A stretch of DNA of 64,000 bases from Amycolatopsis sp. 195334CR (GTDB lineage Bacteria > Actinomycetota > Actinomycetes > Mycobacteriales > Pseudonocardiaceae). Below, piece after piece: positions 53,722 through 61,439 of this stretch. The position numbers were made by a program, and so were the translations under genes. The DNA lies in assembly GCF_017309385.1 (NCBI RefSeq), contig NZ_JAFJMJ010000003.1, positions 372,001 to 436,000 of the forward strand, written 5' to 3'. Within the stretch, counting starts at the first letter, position 1, and each line of letters begins with the position of its first letter. The notes under the pieces are model-generated. The model did not search any database. It was given only the letters and a program-made list of their open reading frames with translations, and was not told the origin of the DNA.

Positions 53722-54132
53722 CGGACCTCCCACACTCGACAAGTGGCGCAGTTCGGGACAGCGAGCCACCCGCAATTGTGATAACTGTGGGTGACCATGG
53801 GTGGTATACGCTCAGTAGGGGCGCGAGCGATACACGCGGTGGTATCGGTCACTCTGAATGCAGCGTTACAAGGTCACAGCGGCGATTCAACTCACTGAGA
53901 CGGCTGACTGAGCCGCGAGAAAATAACAAAAAGATGACGAAGGGTGATCATTGGTCTCGGGGAAACCCCTACGCTAAGTAGTCGGAAAATTCTCACCTCA
54001 CCCGAGCGGCCGGTGCCGTTAGGCCGCGAGTGGCAAGGGTCGCCCGGTAACGCCCCGCACACCGTCCTTTCGGGACGGTGCGGTGCCGCGCTCGCCTAAA
54101 CTGGGGGATTCCCGGGCTCTGGGGAGGGACGC
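53722..54132. promoter_or_regulatory. Long divergent regulatory region (sugar transferase / P450)
   Basis: 411 bp, locally AT-richer than anything around it (53930-53945). It contains an inverted repeat CGATAC-N8-GTATCG (53828-53847), a direct repeat GGTGGTAT (53810 and 53838), a hairpin GCGGCC/GGCCGC (54006-54027) and a hairpin CACCGTCC/GGACGGTG (54060-54080). The sugar transferase mRNA probably has a long leader. No known riboswitch class was recognised. Confidence 0.55.
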
Positions 54133-55299
54133 GTGGCCGCATCACCGGAAGAAGCGCTGGCCGGACTCGATCTCTACGCCGAAGACCAGGCCGAGCACCT
54201 GCTGGCCGCCGCGACGCTGGCCAGGACGCGGTGCCCGGTCCCGCATTCGGCCGCCGACGGCGGATATCACGTGCTCACGCGGTATGAGGACGTGCGGGCC
54301 GTGTGCGCCGACCCGGAATCGTTCAGTTCCCGCGCGCCGAGCATTCGCGGAGTGCCCGTTCGGGTGATCCCGGTCGACACCGACCCACCGGACCACCGTT
54401 ATTACCGGCGAATTCTCAACCCCTATTTCTCCCACGCCTTCCTCCAGCGCTACCAAGGCCAGTTGCGCCGATTGGCCGACGAAACCGTCGGCTCCTTCGC
54501 GGAACGCGGTTCGTGTGACGTGGTGCAGGATTTCGCCATCCCGTTCAGCGCCGGTTCACTGGCGCGCGTGGTGTTCGCCACCGACAACGAGGACCTGGTC
54601 TCGCGCGGGATCGCGGCGGCCAAGGAGGTCGCGGTGACGAGCAGCCCCGAAGCCTTCCAGGCGCTGGCTGCCCTTTCGGCCGAGGCGCTCGCCGAAGCGG
54701 CGGCCGAGGAGCGCGACGGCGTGTTGCGCGCGCTCGCCACCGAGACCATCGACGGCAGGCCGTTGACCATGGAGGAGAAGCTGGGCATGGTGACCACGCT
54801 GTTCCTCGGCGGGCTGGACACCACGCGCGGCGTCATCGCGAACATCGCCTACCACCTGGCCACCCGCGACGACGTCGAGGCGCTCCTGCGGCGTCCCGGA
54901 GGCTGGCAGCGCGAACTCGAGGAGTTCCTCCGCTACGAGACCACCGTCGCGTTCATGGCGCGCACCGCCGTGCGGGACACCGAAATCGGCGGGATGCCGA
55001 TCCCGGCCGGCGGCCGCGTCGCGGTGTTCTTCGCCGCCGCCAACCGTGATCCCGCGCGGTTCGAGAACCCCGACGAGCTGGTGTTCGACCGGCCGTCCAT
55101 TCCGCACCTGTCGTTCGGCTTCGGCATCCACCACTGCCTCGGCCTGCACTTCGCCCGGCTGCAGCTGAAGACCGCCTTCGCCGCGCTGCTCGCCCGCGGC
55201 ACGAACTTCCGGCTCAGCCCTGGCGCGGAGATCCCGCGTCAGCCGGGGGTTTCGCTGAACAGCCCGTACCGGCTGGACCTGGAGTTCCATCCGCGTTAG
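54133..55299 (+). CDS. Cytochrome P450
   Basis: 388 residues, bacterial class I type. The I-helix oxygen-binding motif is GGLDTTR (226-232), the K-helix ExxR is E264-R267, and the heme loop is FGFGIHHCLG with C335. It should hydroxylate a small molecule with help from a ferredoxin, which is not encoded nearby. The GTG at 54133 has GGGGAGGG upstream. Its stop overlaps the convergent winged-helix gene by 4 bp. Confidence 0.93.
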   Translation: MAASPEEALAGLDLYAEDQAEHLLAAATLARTRCPVPHSAADGGYHVLTRYEDVRAVCADPESFSSRAPSIRGVPVRVIPVDTDPPDHRYYRRILNPYFSHAFLQRYQGQLRRLADETVGSFAERGSCDVVQDFAIPFSAGSLARVVFATDNEDLVSRGIAAAKEVAVTSSPEAFQALAALSAEALAEAAAEERDGVLRALATETIDGRPLTMEEKLGMVTTLFLGGLDTTRGVIANIAYHLATRDDVEALLRRPGGWQRELEEFLRYETTVAFMARTAVRDTEIGGMPIPAGGRVAVFFAAANRDPARFENPDELVFDRPSIPHLSFGFGIHHCLGLHFARLQLKTAFAALLARGTNFRLSPGAEIPRQPGVSLNSPYRLDLEFHPR

Positions 55300-55745
55300 A
55301 CGATGGCCACGCGCGGAGTGCCGTCGAACCGGTAGCCCACCCCGCGCACGGTGCTGATCGGGGCGGGTTCGGGGGCGAACTTGGCGCGCAGCTTGCGGAT
55401 GTGCACGTCGACCGTGCGCACCCCGTCACGCCGCGAGCCCCACACCTCGGTCAGCAGGGTCGCCCGATCGTGCACCACGTCGGGATGCGTGCCGAGGTAG
55501 AGCAGCAGGTCGAACTCCAGCCTGGTCAGGCTCAGCGGTCTGCCGCCGACCAGCACCCGCCGCGCGCTCGCGTCGATCCGCACCGCCGGTCCGGCCGACG
55601 GCACGACGGAGGGCACGACGCGGCCGGCCGCCTCCACCCCCAGTGCGTCCTCGACGGACTCCAGCAGGCGGGCGGCGATCTCGGCCGCGTTGTCCTCGTC
55701 GGTGCGCAGGCGGATCGACAGGGTCAGCTCGACGACGGCGGTCAT
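55296..55745 (-). CDS. Winged-helix (OmpR C-terminal type) regulator without receiver domain
   Basis: 149 residues. The C-terminal ~95 residues are a Trans_reg_C winged helix (LSLTRLEFDLLLYLGTHPDVVHDRATLLTEVWG, RTVDVHIRKLRAKF, RGVGYRFDG). The first ~50 residues (VVELTLSIRLRTDEDNAAEIAARLLESVEDAL) are not a receiver domain; they look like a small alpha-beta module. There is no phosphoacceptor, so it is not a normal response regulator. Convergent with the P450 gene. Confidence 0.85.
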   Translation of the reverse strand: MTAVVELTLSIRLRTDEDNAAEIAARLLESVEDALGVEAAGRVVPSVVPSAGPAVRIDASARRVLVGGRPLSLTRLEFDLLLYLGTHPDVVHDRATLLTEVWGSRRDGVRTVDVHIRKLRAKFAPEPAPISTVRGVGYRFDGTPRVAIV

Positions 55746-55805
55746 GGCGCCATCTTCGGGCCGAGCCCGGCGATCCGGCCAGCCCGTCCACGCTGCGGAA
55801 CGTGC

Positions 55806-56120
55806 TCAGTGGACCAGCTTGAGCCCGATCACGCCGCCGACGATCATTGCCAGGAAGAGGACCTTCAGCACGGACAACGGTTCCTGCCCGGTGACCATCG
55901 CGTAGACCACGGTGAGCACCGCGCCGATGCCCACCCAGACGGCGTAGGAGGTGCCGACGGGCAGTTCACGCATCGCGTAGGCGAGCCCGGCCATGCTCGC
56001 GGCGAGCGCGGCGAAGAACACCGCGGCCGGGCCGAAGCGGGTGAGTCCCTCGGACTTGCCGAGTGCGGTGGCCCACACGGCTTCCAGCACACCCGAGAGA
56101 ACGAGGATGATCCACGACAT
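55806..56120 (-). CDS. Small multidrug resistance family guanidinium exporter
   Basis: 104 residues with four membrane helices. MSWIILVLSGVLEAVWATALGKSEGLTR contains the conserved Glu13 of SMR transporters, and the sequence follows the SugE/Gdx branch. A guanidine-III riboswitch directly precedes it, which marks it as a guanidinium/proton antiporter and not a broad multidrug pump. The ATG at 56120 has GGAGG five bases upstream, held in the riboswitch expression platform. Confidence 0.93.
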   Translation of the reverse strand: MSWIILVLSGVLEAVWATALGKSEGLTRFGPAAVFFAALAASMAGLAYAMRELPVGTSYAVWVGIGAVLTVVYAMVTGQEPLSVLKVLFLAMIVGGVIGLKLVH

Positions 56121-56177
56121 GACGGCCTCCAGCGGGCCGTCTTGTCGCACACCGGGTACGGCACCCCTCGTCCGGAA
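56121..56177 (-). ncRNA. Guanidine-III (ykkC-III) riboswitch with RBS-masking hairpin
   Basis: On the minus strand the RNA reads CCGGACGAGGGGTGCCGTAC, then CCGGTGTGCGACAAGACGGC, close to the ykkC-III consensus; CCGT and ACGG can form the pseudoknot. The ACGGCC of the aptamer end (56141-56135) is also complementary to GGCCGTC just before the ATG (56127-56121), forming a 7-bp hairpin over the GGAGG ribosome site. Guanidine binding should free the site and turn translation on. Confidence 0.92.
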
Positions 56178-56198
56178 GCCCCATCACCGGGCTCCCCC

Positions 56199-57095
56199 TC
56201 AAGATCTCACATCCCGTGCGCCGGCGGCAAACCGGCGGTACCGGCCGGGCGCGAGCTCGTACTGCCGCTTGAACGCGGTGGCGAAGGCGAACTCCGAGCG
56301 GTAGCCCACTTTCTCCGCGACCACCGCCAGCGGCACGTCCGACTCGCGCAGCAGGCGCGCCGCCGTGGTCATCCGCCACCAGGTCAGGTAGCGCCCCGGC
56401 GAGCGGCCGGTCAACTCGGTGAACCGCCGGGCGAACGGCGCGCGGGACAACCCGCCGCGCTCGGCCAGCGAAGCGACCGTCCACGGCCGGGCGGGTTCGG
56501 TGTGGATGGCCTCCAGCGCCCGGCTGACCACCGGATCACGCAGCGCCGCGCCCCAGCCGGGCCGCCGCTCGGCGAACCAGGTGCGCAGCGCGTAGAGCAG
56601 CACCAGATCCAGCAGCGCCGGGACCACCCCGTCGGTACCGAGGCCGGGCCGCAGGAGCTCGGCCGCCAGCAGGTCCACTGTGGACCGCAACTCGGGGCCA
56701 CCGCTCAGGTGCACCACCTCCGGCAGGTCGCGCAGCAGCGGGTGACCACCGGCGGGCGCGAGTTCGTAGGCACCGCACAGGGTCATCGTGTCCCCGTGGA
56801 CGGGCGGGGGTTCGGCGAGATCCGGATCGCAGACCTCGGTGGCCGGCGGGGTGTCCGCGTGGTCGGCGAGCACGTGCGTACCGCCGTGCGGCAGCAACAC
56901 CACATCGCCGGTGCCCAGGCGCACCGGCACCCCGTCCGACGGGATCAGCACGCACTCGCCCCGCAGCACCACGCGGAAGCCGACCGCACCGGGCACCGGC
57001 GGGAACCGCTGCGCCCACGGCGCGTCCCAGCCCACCAGTGCCGAGCGCGGCCGTCCCGCGCGCACCACGGCGAGCACGTCGCTGAGGATGTCCAC
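56199..57095 (-). CDS. AraC family transcriptional regulator with cupin sensor
   Basis: 298 residues. The N-terminal cupin (~25-110: RFPPVPGAVGFRVVLRGECVL, GDVVLLPHGGTHVL) is followed by an AraC DNA-binding domain (~195-295: PWTVASLAERGGLSRAPFARRFTELTG, LAVVAEKVGYRSEFAFATAFKRQYELAPGRYRR). The start is GTG 57095 or GTG 57104. It is divergent from the quinone oxidoreductase gene, a common pairing in which the regulator controls the reductase. Confidence 0.9.
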   Translation of the reverse strand: MDILSDVLAVVRAGRPRSALVGWDAPWAQRFPPVPGAVGFRVVLRGECVLIPSDGVPVRLGTGDVVLLPHGGTHVLADHADTPPATEVCDPDLAEPPPVHGDTMTLCGAYELAPAGGHPLLRDLPEVVHLSGGPELRSTVDLLAAELLRPGLGTDGVVPALLDLVLLYALRTWFAERRPGWGAALRDPVVSRALEAIHTEPARPWTVASLAERGGLSRAPFARRFTELTGRSPGRYLTWWRMTTAARLLRESDVPLAVVAEKVGYRSEFAFATAFKRQYELAPGRYRRFAAGARDVRS

Positions 57096-57181
57096 GGGTG
57101 GCACTCTAGCGAGACGATCGCGTATGAATGCGGGTCAGCTAACCATGGTCCGTCTCGATGAGGCTTTCTACGGTCGACGTC

Positions 57182-58054
57182 ATGAGAGCCGCACGCATCC
57201 ACGAACACGGCGACCCGGACGTCATCCGCATCGACGAGATCCCGCGACCGGCACCAGGACCGGGCCAGGTGCTCGTCGAGGTCGCCGCGACCTCGTTCAA
57301 CCCGACCGAAGTGGCGTTGCGCTCCGGCGTCCTGCGTGAACTGGTTCCGGTGACGTTGCCGTTGACGCTGGGCTGGGACGTCGCGGGCACCGTCGTCGAA
57401 CTCGGCGCGGGGGTGGACGCGCACGCGATCGGCGACCGGGTGATCGGCTGGATCGACGGCGCCGCCGCGGAATTCGCCGTGGCCGACGCCGATGCGCTCG
57501 TCGCCGCGCCCCGCAGCATCGCCTTGGCTGATGCGGCTGCCTTGCCACTCGCGGGATTGACCGCGTGGCAAGCGATCGAGCAGGCCGGGATCACCGCGGG
57601 CGAGCGCGTCCTGGTCAACGGCGCGGGTGGCGGGATCGGCGGATTCACCGTTCAGCTGGCCAGGAAGGCCGGAGCGCGGGTGATCGCCACGGCCGGTCCG
57701 CGCAGCGCGGCCAAGGTTCGCGAGCTGGGCGCCGAGCAGCTCATCGACTACACCGCCACCACGCTGGACGAAGCGCTCGACGGCCCGGTCGACCTCGTGC
57801 TGCACCTGGTCGGGTTGCCCGACGCGGCCGGGATCGCGCGACTGGGCGGGCGCATCGTGTCGGTGACCAACAAGATCGGTCACCATGTGTTGGTGCGCAA
57901 CGATTCCCGCGATCTGGCCGCGCTCGTGGCACTGGTGGACGACGGCTCGCTGGCCCTCGACATCACCGAGCGCCACGCACTCGCCGACCTTCCCGAGATC
58001 CACCGCCGGAGCGAGCGGGGCGACCTTCGCGGGAAGGTGCTCGTGCTCACGTGA
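57182..58054 (+). CDS. NADPH:quinone oxidoreductase, zinc-independent MDR type
   Basis: 290 residues. MDR fold without zinc-ligand cysteines: N-terminal GroES-like part (GQVLVEVAATSFNPTEVALRSG, LPLTLGWDVAGTVVELG), then an NADPH-binding domain with VLVNGAGGGIGGFTVQLARKAGARVIAT. It likely reduces quinones or enones. ATG 57182 is preferred since it gives MRAARIHEHGDPDVI, the standard start. It overlaps the convergent TetR gene by 8 bp. Confidence 0.9.
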   Translation: MRAARIHEHGDPDVIRIDEIPRPAPGPGQVLVEVAATSFNPTEVALRSGVLRELVPVTLPLTLGWDVAGTVVELGAGVDAHAIGDRVIGWIDGAAAEFAVADADALVAAPRSIALADAAALPLAGLTAWQAIEQAGITAGERVLVNGAGGGIGGFTVQLARKAGARVIATAGPRSAAKVRELGAEQLIDYTATTLDEALDGPVDLVLHLVGLPDAAGIARLGGRIVSVTNKIGHHVLVRNDSRDLAALVALVDDGSLALDITERHALADLPEIHRRSERGDLRGKVLVLT

Positions 58055-58646
58055 GCAGGCCGTGCGCGACCAGGTCGGTGGCCGTGGTGAGCAACGCGCG
58101 CAACTCGTCTTCGTTGCGGCGCAAGGCATCCGGGCGCCAGCCGAGGCTGATCACGCCGTTCCACGCCGACCAGAGCACGGTGGCCACCGCCGCCGGGTCG
58201 ACCTCGCGGAACACCCCGGCCTCGACGCCCTTCCGCAGCACGGTGACCAGGCGCTGGTTCTGCTCGTCGACCGACTTCGCCAGCCGGTCGGCGAGTTCCT
58301 GCCCCGCCGCGTACTGCCCGGGTTCGGGCGGGAACGCCAGCATCCGGAAGTAGCCGGGGTAGGCGAGGTAGAAGGCCAGGTACTCGTCGGCGGCGGCGTA
58401 GATCTGCTCGATCGGCGGCCGGCCGGGCCGGTAGGCCTGGTCCATGTGACCGCGGTCGGCGCGCAGCGCGCGTTCCACCACCGCCGCGTGCAGTCCGGCC
58501 TTGGACCCGAAGTGGTTGTAGATGGAGCCGGGGGCGACCCCGGCGCGCTCGGCGATCTCCTCGACCGTCACCTCCGCGCGGTCGCGGAAGACCTCCTCGG
58601 CGGCGCGGAGCAACGCGCTGATGGTGCGCTCTTTGCGGGGGTCCAT
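58047..58646 (-). CDS. TetR/AcrR family transcriptional regulator
   Basis: 199 residues. The N-terminal helix-turn-helix (TVEEIAERAGVAPGSIYNHFGSKAGLHAAVVERAL) is followed by a ligand-binding domain rich in helices. It is divergent from the alpha/beta hydrolase gene; two similar palindromes in the 87-bp gap are its probable operators, so it should repress itself and the hydrolase. Confidence 0.92.
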   Translation of the reverse strand: MDPRKERTISALLRAAEEVFRDRAEVTVEEIAERAGVAPGSIYNHFGSKAGLHAAVVERALRADRGHMDQAYRPGRPPIEQIYAAADEYLAFYLAYPGYFRMLAFPPEPGQYAAGQELADRLAKSVDEQNQRLVTVLRKGVEAGVFREVDPAAVATVLWSAWNGVISLGWRPDALRRNEDELRALLTTATDLVAHGLLT

Positions 58647-58655
58647 GAGCCCTCT

Positions 58656-58672
58656 CTTGCAACCGTTGCACG
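58656..58672. promoter_or_regulatory. TetR operator 1
   Basis: CTTGCAACCGTTGCACG has the symmetrical core TGCAAC-C-GTTGCA and lies 10 nt before the tetR start. Confidence 0.8.
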
Positions 58673-58698
58673 AACGCTGCTAGCTTAGCCGCCAGGAT

Positions 58699-58715
58699 CT
58701 TGCAACGGTTGCAAG
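58699..58715. promoter_or_regulatory. TetR operator 2
   Basis: CTTGCAACGGTTGCAAG is a perfect 17-bp palindrome, 43 bp from operator 1 and 18 nt before the hydrolase ATG. Confidence 0.88.
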
Positions 58716-58733
58716 AAGTCGTCAGGAGCAGCG

Positions 58734-59612
58734 ATGGAACGCTGGCGCGATCCCCGGCTCGGGGAACCGCACGAGGTGACCCTGCCGTCCGGGACCCTGC
58801 GCTACCACGACGCCGGCCGCGGTCCGGTGCTCGCCTTCGTGCACGGTTACCTGGTCAACGCCAACCTCTGGCGCAAGCTGGTACCGCTGCTGTCGAGCCG
58901 GTTCCGCTGCATCACGCCGGACTGGCCGCTGGGCTCGCACCTGACCCCGTTGCGCCGCGACGCCGACCTCTCCCCGCCCGGGATGGCGGGCCTGATCGGC
59001 GACCTGCTCGACGCACTGGACCTGCGCGAGGTCACCTTGGTGGGCAACGACTCCGGCGGCGCGTACAGCCAGCTCGCGGCCACCCTCCGTCCACAAAGGA
59101 TTGCGCGGCTGGTGCTGAACTCGTGCGAGACCCCGTGGTGCACCTGGCCGCCGGCGCACGGCGCCTTCGGGGTGCTCAAGGCCGCCGCCCGCCACCCCGG
59201 CACGCACCGGGCGCTGTACCAGCCGTTGCGCCTGCGGGCCACGTGGCGGCTGCCGAACACCTACGGCTGGCTGGCCAGGTTCCCCATCGACACCACCGTG
59301 ATGCGCGGGTACGTCGGCCCCACGCTGTCCACGCCGGAGATCCGGTTCGACGGGCGCAAGGCCATCGGCGCGGTGGACATCGGCTTCGTGAAGAGCGCTG
59401 CCGAAAAGCTGCGCGGTTCCGGCCTGCCGATCCTGTGCGCGTGGGCCGCCGGCGACCGCGTGTTCCCGGCCGGGCGCGGGCGCGCCTACGCGGACCTGCT
59501 CGGCGCGGACTTCCGCACGATCGCCGATTCCTACACCTACACCGCCGAGGACCAGCCCGCGCGCACGGCGGAGGTGCTGCGGGACTGGTTCGACGACCAG
59601 CACCTCCCCTAG
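58734..59612 (+). CDS. Alpha/beta hydrolase with Asp nucleophile motif
   Basis: 292 residues. FVHGYLVNANLWRKLV contains the oxyanion HG motif, and the nucleophile elbow is G-N-D106-S-G-G, so the usual serine position holds Asp as in dehalogenases; catalytic acid and His lie further on (AWAAGDRVFPAGRG and the last 30 residues). The substrate is unknown; it need not be halogenated. Regulated by the divergent TetR protein. Confidence 0.85.
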   Translation: MERWRDPRLGEPHEVTLPSGTLRYHDAGRGPVLAFVHGYLVNANLWRKLVPLLSSRFRCITPDWPLGSHLTPLRRDADLSPPGMAGLIGDLLDALDLREVTLVGNDSGGAYSQLAATLRPQRIARLVLNSCETPWCTWPPAHGAFGVLKAAARHPGTHRALYQPLRLRATWRLPNTYGWLARFPIDTTVMRGYVGPTLSTPEIRFDGRKAIGAVDIGFVKSAAEKLRGSGLPILCAWAAGDRVFPAGRGRAYADLLGADFRTIADSYTYTAEDQPARTAEVLRDWFDDQHLP

Positions 59613-59621
59613 GCTTGGCCC

Positions 59622-61415
59622 GTGGGCAGGAAACTCGCGTGGTGGCGCGGGCGATCGCCGCTCGTGATCACCGTGGTGGCGGTGACGACCGCGGTCGGCC
59701 TCGCGGTGTCCGGGGCGGCCAAGCCCGACGGCGGGATCGACTTCTTCCAGTCCGGGCACTGGGTGTTCAACTCGGTGCTGGGCACCGTCTTCCACATCGA
59801 CGGCGCCAGCCGGAACATCGACGCGCGGCTCGGGCTCCCGGCCGATCCGGGCAGTCAGGTGGTCCAGGGCGAGACCGGCGGGTACGTGGTCGGTGGCAAC
59901 CGGATCATCGAGTTCGGCAAGTCCGACCTGTCCGTGGGCAAGGTGACCGCACCGGCGGCCCGGGAGCGGCCGGTGGCGCTGGAGGTCGCGGGCGGGCCTT
60001 ACCTGGTGTACCGCGAAGCCGGGCAGATCGTCCGACTGGGTGATGAGCACACCACGATCGCGGCGGGCGGCGGTCTCGGCGATCCGGTGACCACCAGCGC
60101 GGGTTCGGTGTGGGTCCACCACCTGGGCACCAACGCGCTCTGCGAACTGACCCGAGACGCCGACCGGCTCGAATGCCCGGCGAACGCACCCAGCGGGCAC
60201 ACCGGCGGCCTGACCGTCGTCGCCGACCGCCCGATGTTCGTGGACACCTCCACCGACACCGTGCACACGATCGACGGCAAGAACCTCGGCCCCGGCACCG
60301 CGCTCGGCGTCGACGCGCCGCCGAACGCGCGCCTCGCCTCGACCGACGTCGGCGGCCGGATCGCCGTGCTCGACGGGCCGGGCAAACGCATGCACCTGGT
60401 CGACACCACGCCCGCGAAGGCCGCGCCGGTCACCGTCGACCTGCCCGAGGGCGACTACAGCGCGGTCGCGTCGTCGGGGCAGGCGGTGGTCCTGCTCGAC
60501 CGCGCCAAGAACGCCGTGCTCACCTACGACCGCGACGGCAAGCAGCACAAGAGCACGCCGGTCCCGCCCGGTGAACCCCGGCTGTCGAGGGGCGAGGACT
60601 CGCGGGTGTACGTCGACAGCGCGGACGGCGGTCACGTGCTGGTGGTCGACAACGACGGGGCGGTCAACCCGGTGCAGGTGACCGGCACCGAGCGGCCAGC
60701 CCCGTCCGCTCCCCCGCCGGTCGCGCCGGCGCCACAGCCACCGCCGGCCGCGCCTCCCGCGCAGGAGCAGCAACAGCAGGCACCTCCGCCCGCGCAGCCC
60801 AAGCCACCGCCGAAGACGAACCCCCCGCCCCCGGCGAATCCGGCCAGCCCGCCGGGTGCGCCGCCCGGGGTCAAGGCCACCGCCGGGAACGCGGCGATCA
60901 CGGTCAACTGGGGTGCCGCGTCCCCGAACGGCGGCGCGGTGTCGAACTACCACGTCTCGTGGACCTCCAGCGCGGGCAGCGGCGAGAAGACCGTCGGCGG
61001 TGGCGTCCGGTCGACCGCGCTCAGCGGCCTGACCAACGGGACCACCTACGTGATCACGGTGACCGCGCAGAACTCCGCCGGACGCGGTCCCGGCGCCAGT
61101 TCCGCCGGGGTGACGCCGAAATCACCGAGGTCGATCACCGTGTCGCGCGGCGAGCAGGAGTCGTACGGTTCCGGGTGCTCGGAGCCGGACTGCGCGAAGA
61201 TGCACGTCGTCGCGACGGGCTTCGACCCCAACACCGAGTACGACTTCAACCCGTTCTCCACCGCCGAGGGCTACAGCAACCCCGGTTCCGGGCAGACCAC
61301 CGATTCGGACGGATCGGTCACCTTCGAGGCGTTCCACTTCGACACCGTCGGCGAATCGGTCTGGGTGATCGCGGACGGTGTCGAATCCAACCGCTTCACC
61401 TGGCCCCCGGGATAG
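59622..61415 (+). CDS. Secreted or anchored protein with beta-propeller-like repeats, proline-rich linker and FN3 domain
   Basis: 597 residues. A membrane/signal segment (~13-33) is followed by ~310 residues of short beta repeats (VHHLGTNALCEL, RPMFVDTSTDTVHTIDGKN, GGRIAVLDGPGKRMHLVD) like a propeller. Residues ~350-415 are a Pro/Gln linker, 416-500 a fibronectin III domain (VSNYHVSWTSSAGSGEKTVGGG, LTNGTTYVITVTAQNSAGRG), and the rest a beta-rich C-terminal module with two cysteines (GCSEPDC). No enzyme motif is seen; an extracellular binding role is likely. GTG start, 9 nt after the hydrolase stop. Confidence 0.8.
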   Translation: MGRKLAWWRGRSPLVITVVAVTTAVGLAVSGAAKPDGGIDFFQSGHWVFNSVLGTVFHIDGASRNIDARLGLPADPGSQVVQGETGGYVVGGNRIIEFGKSDLSVGKVTAPAARERPVALEVAGGPYLVYREAGQIVRLGDEHTTIAAGGGLGDPVTTSAGSVWVHHLGTNALCELTRDADRLECPANAPSGHTGGLTVVADRPMFVDTSTDTVHTIDGKNLGPGTALGVDAPPNARLASTDVGGRIAVLDGPGKRMHLVDTTPAKAAPVTVDLPEGDYSAVASSGQAVVLLDRAKNAVLTYDRDGKQHKSTPVPPGEPRLSRGEDSRVYVDSADGGHVLVVDNDGAVNPVQVTGTERPAPSAPPPVAPAPQPPPAAPPAQEQQQQAPPPAQPKPPPKTNPPPPANPASPPGAPPGVKATAGNAAITVNWGAASPNGGAVSNYHVSWTSSAGSGEKTVGGGVRSTALSGLTNGTTYVITVTAQNSAGRGPGASSAGVTPKSPRSITVSRGEQESYGSGCSEPDCAKMHVVATGFDPNTEYDFNPFSTAEGYSNPGSGQTTDSDGSVTFEAFHFDTVGESVWVIADGVESNRFTWPPG

Positions 61416-61439
61416 GCCACATCAGGCAAGATCTGCGCC

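Noticed and set aside
53941..54080. Possible c-di-AMP or c-di-GMP riboswitch before the P450 gene
   Set aside because: Some GGTAACGCC-like pieces are suggestive, but the conserved core of either class could not be laid out.
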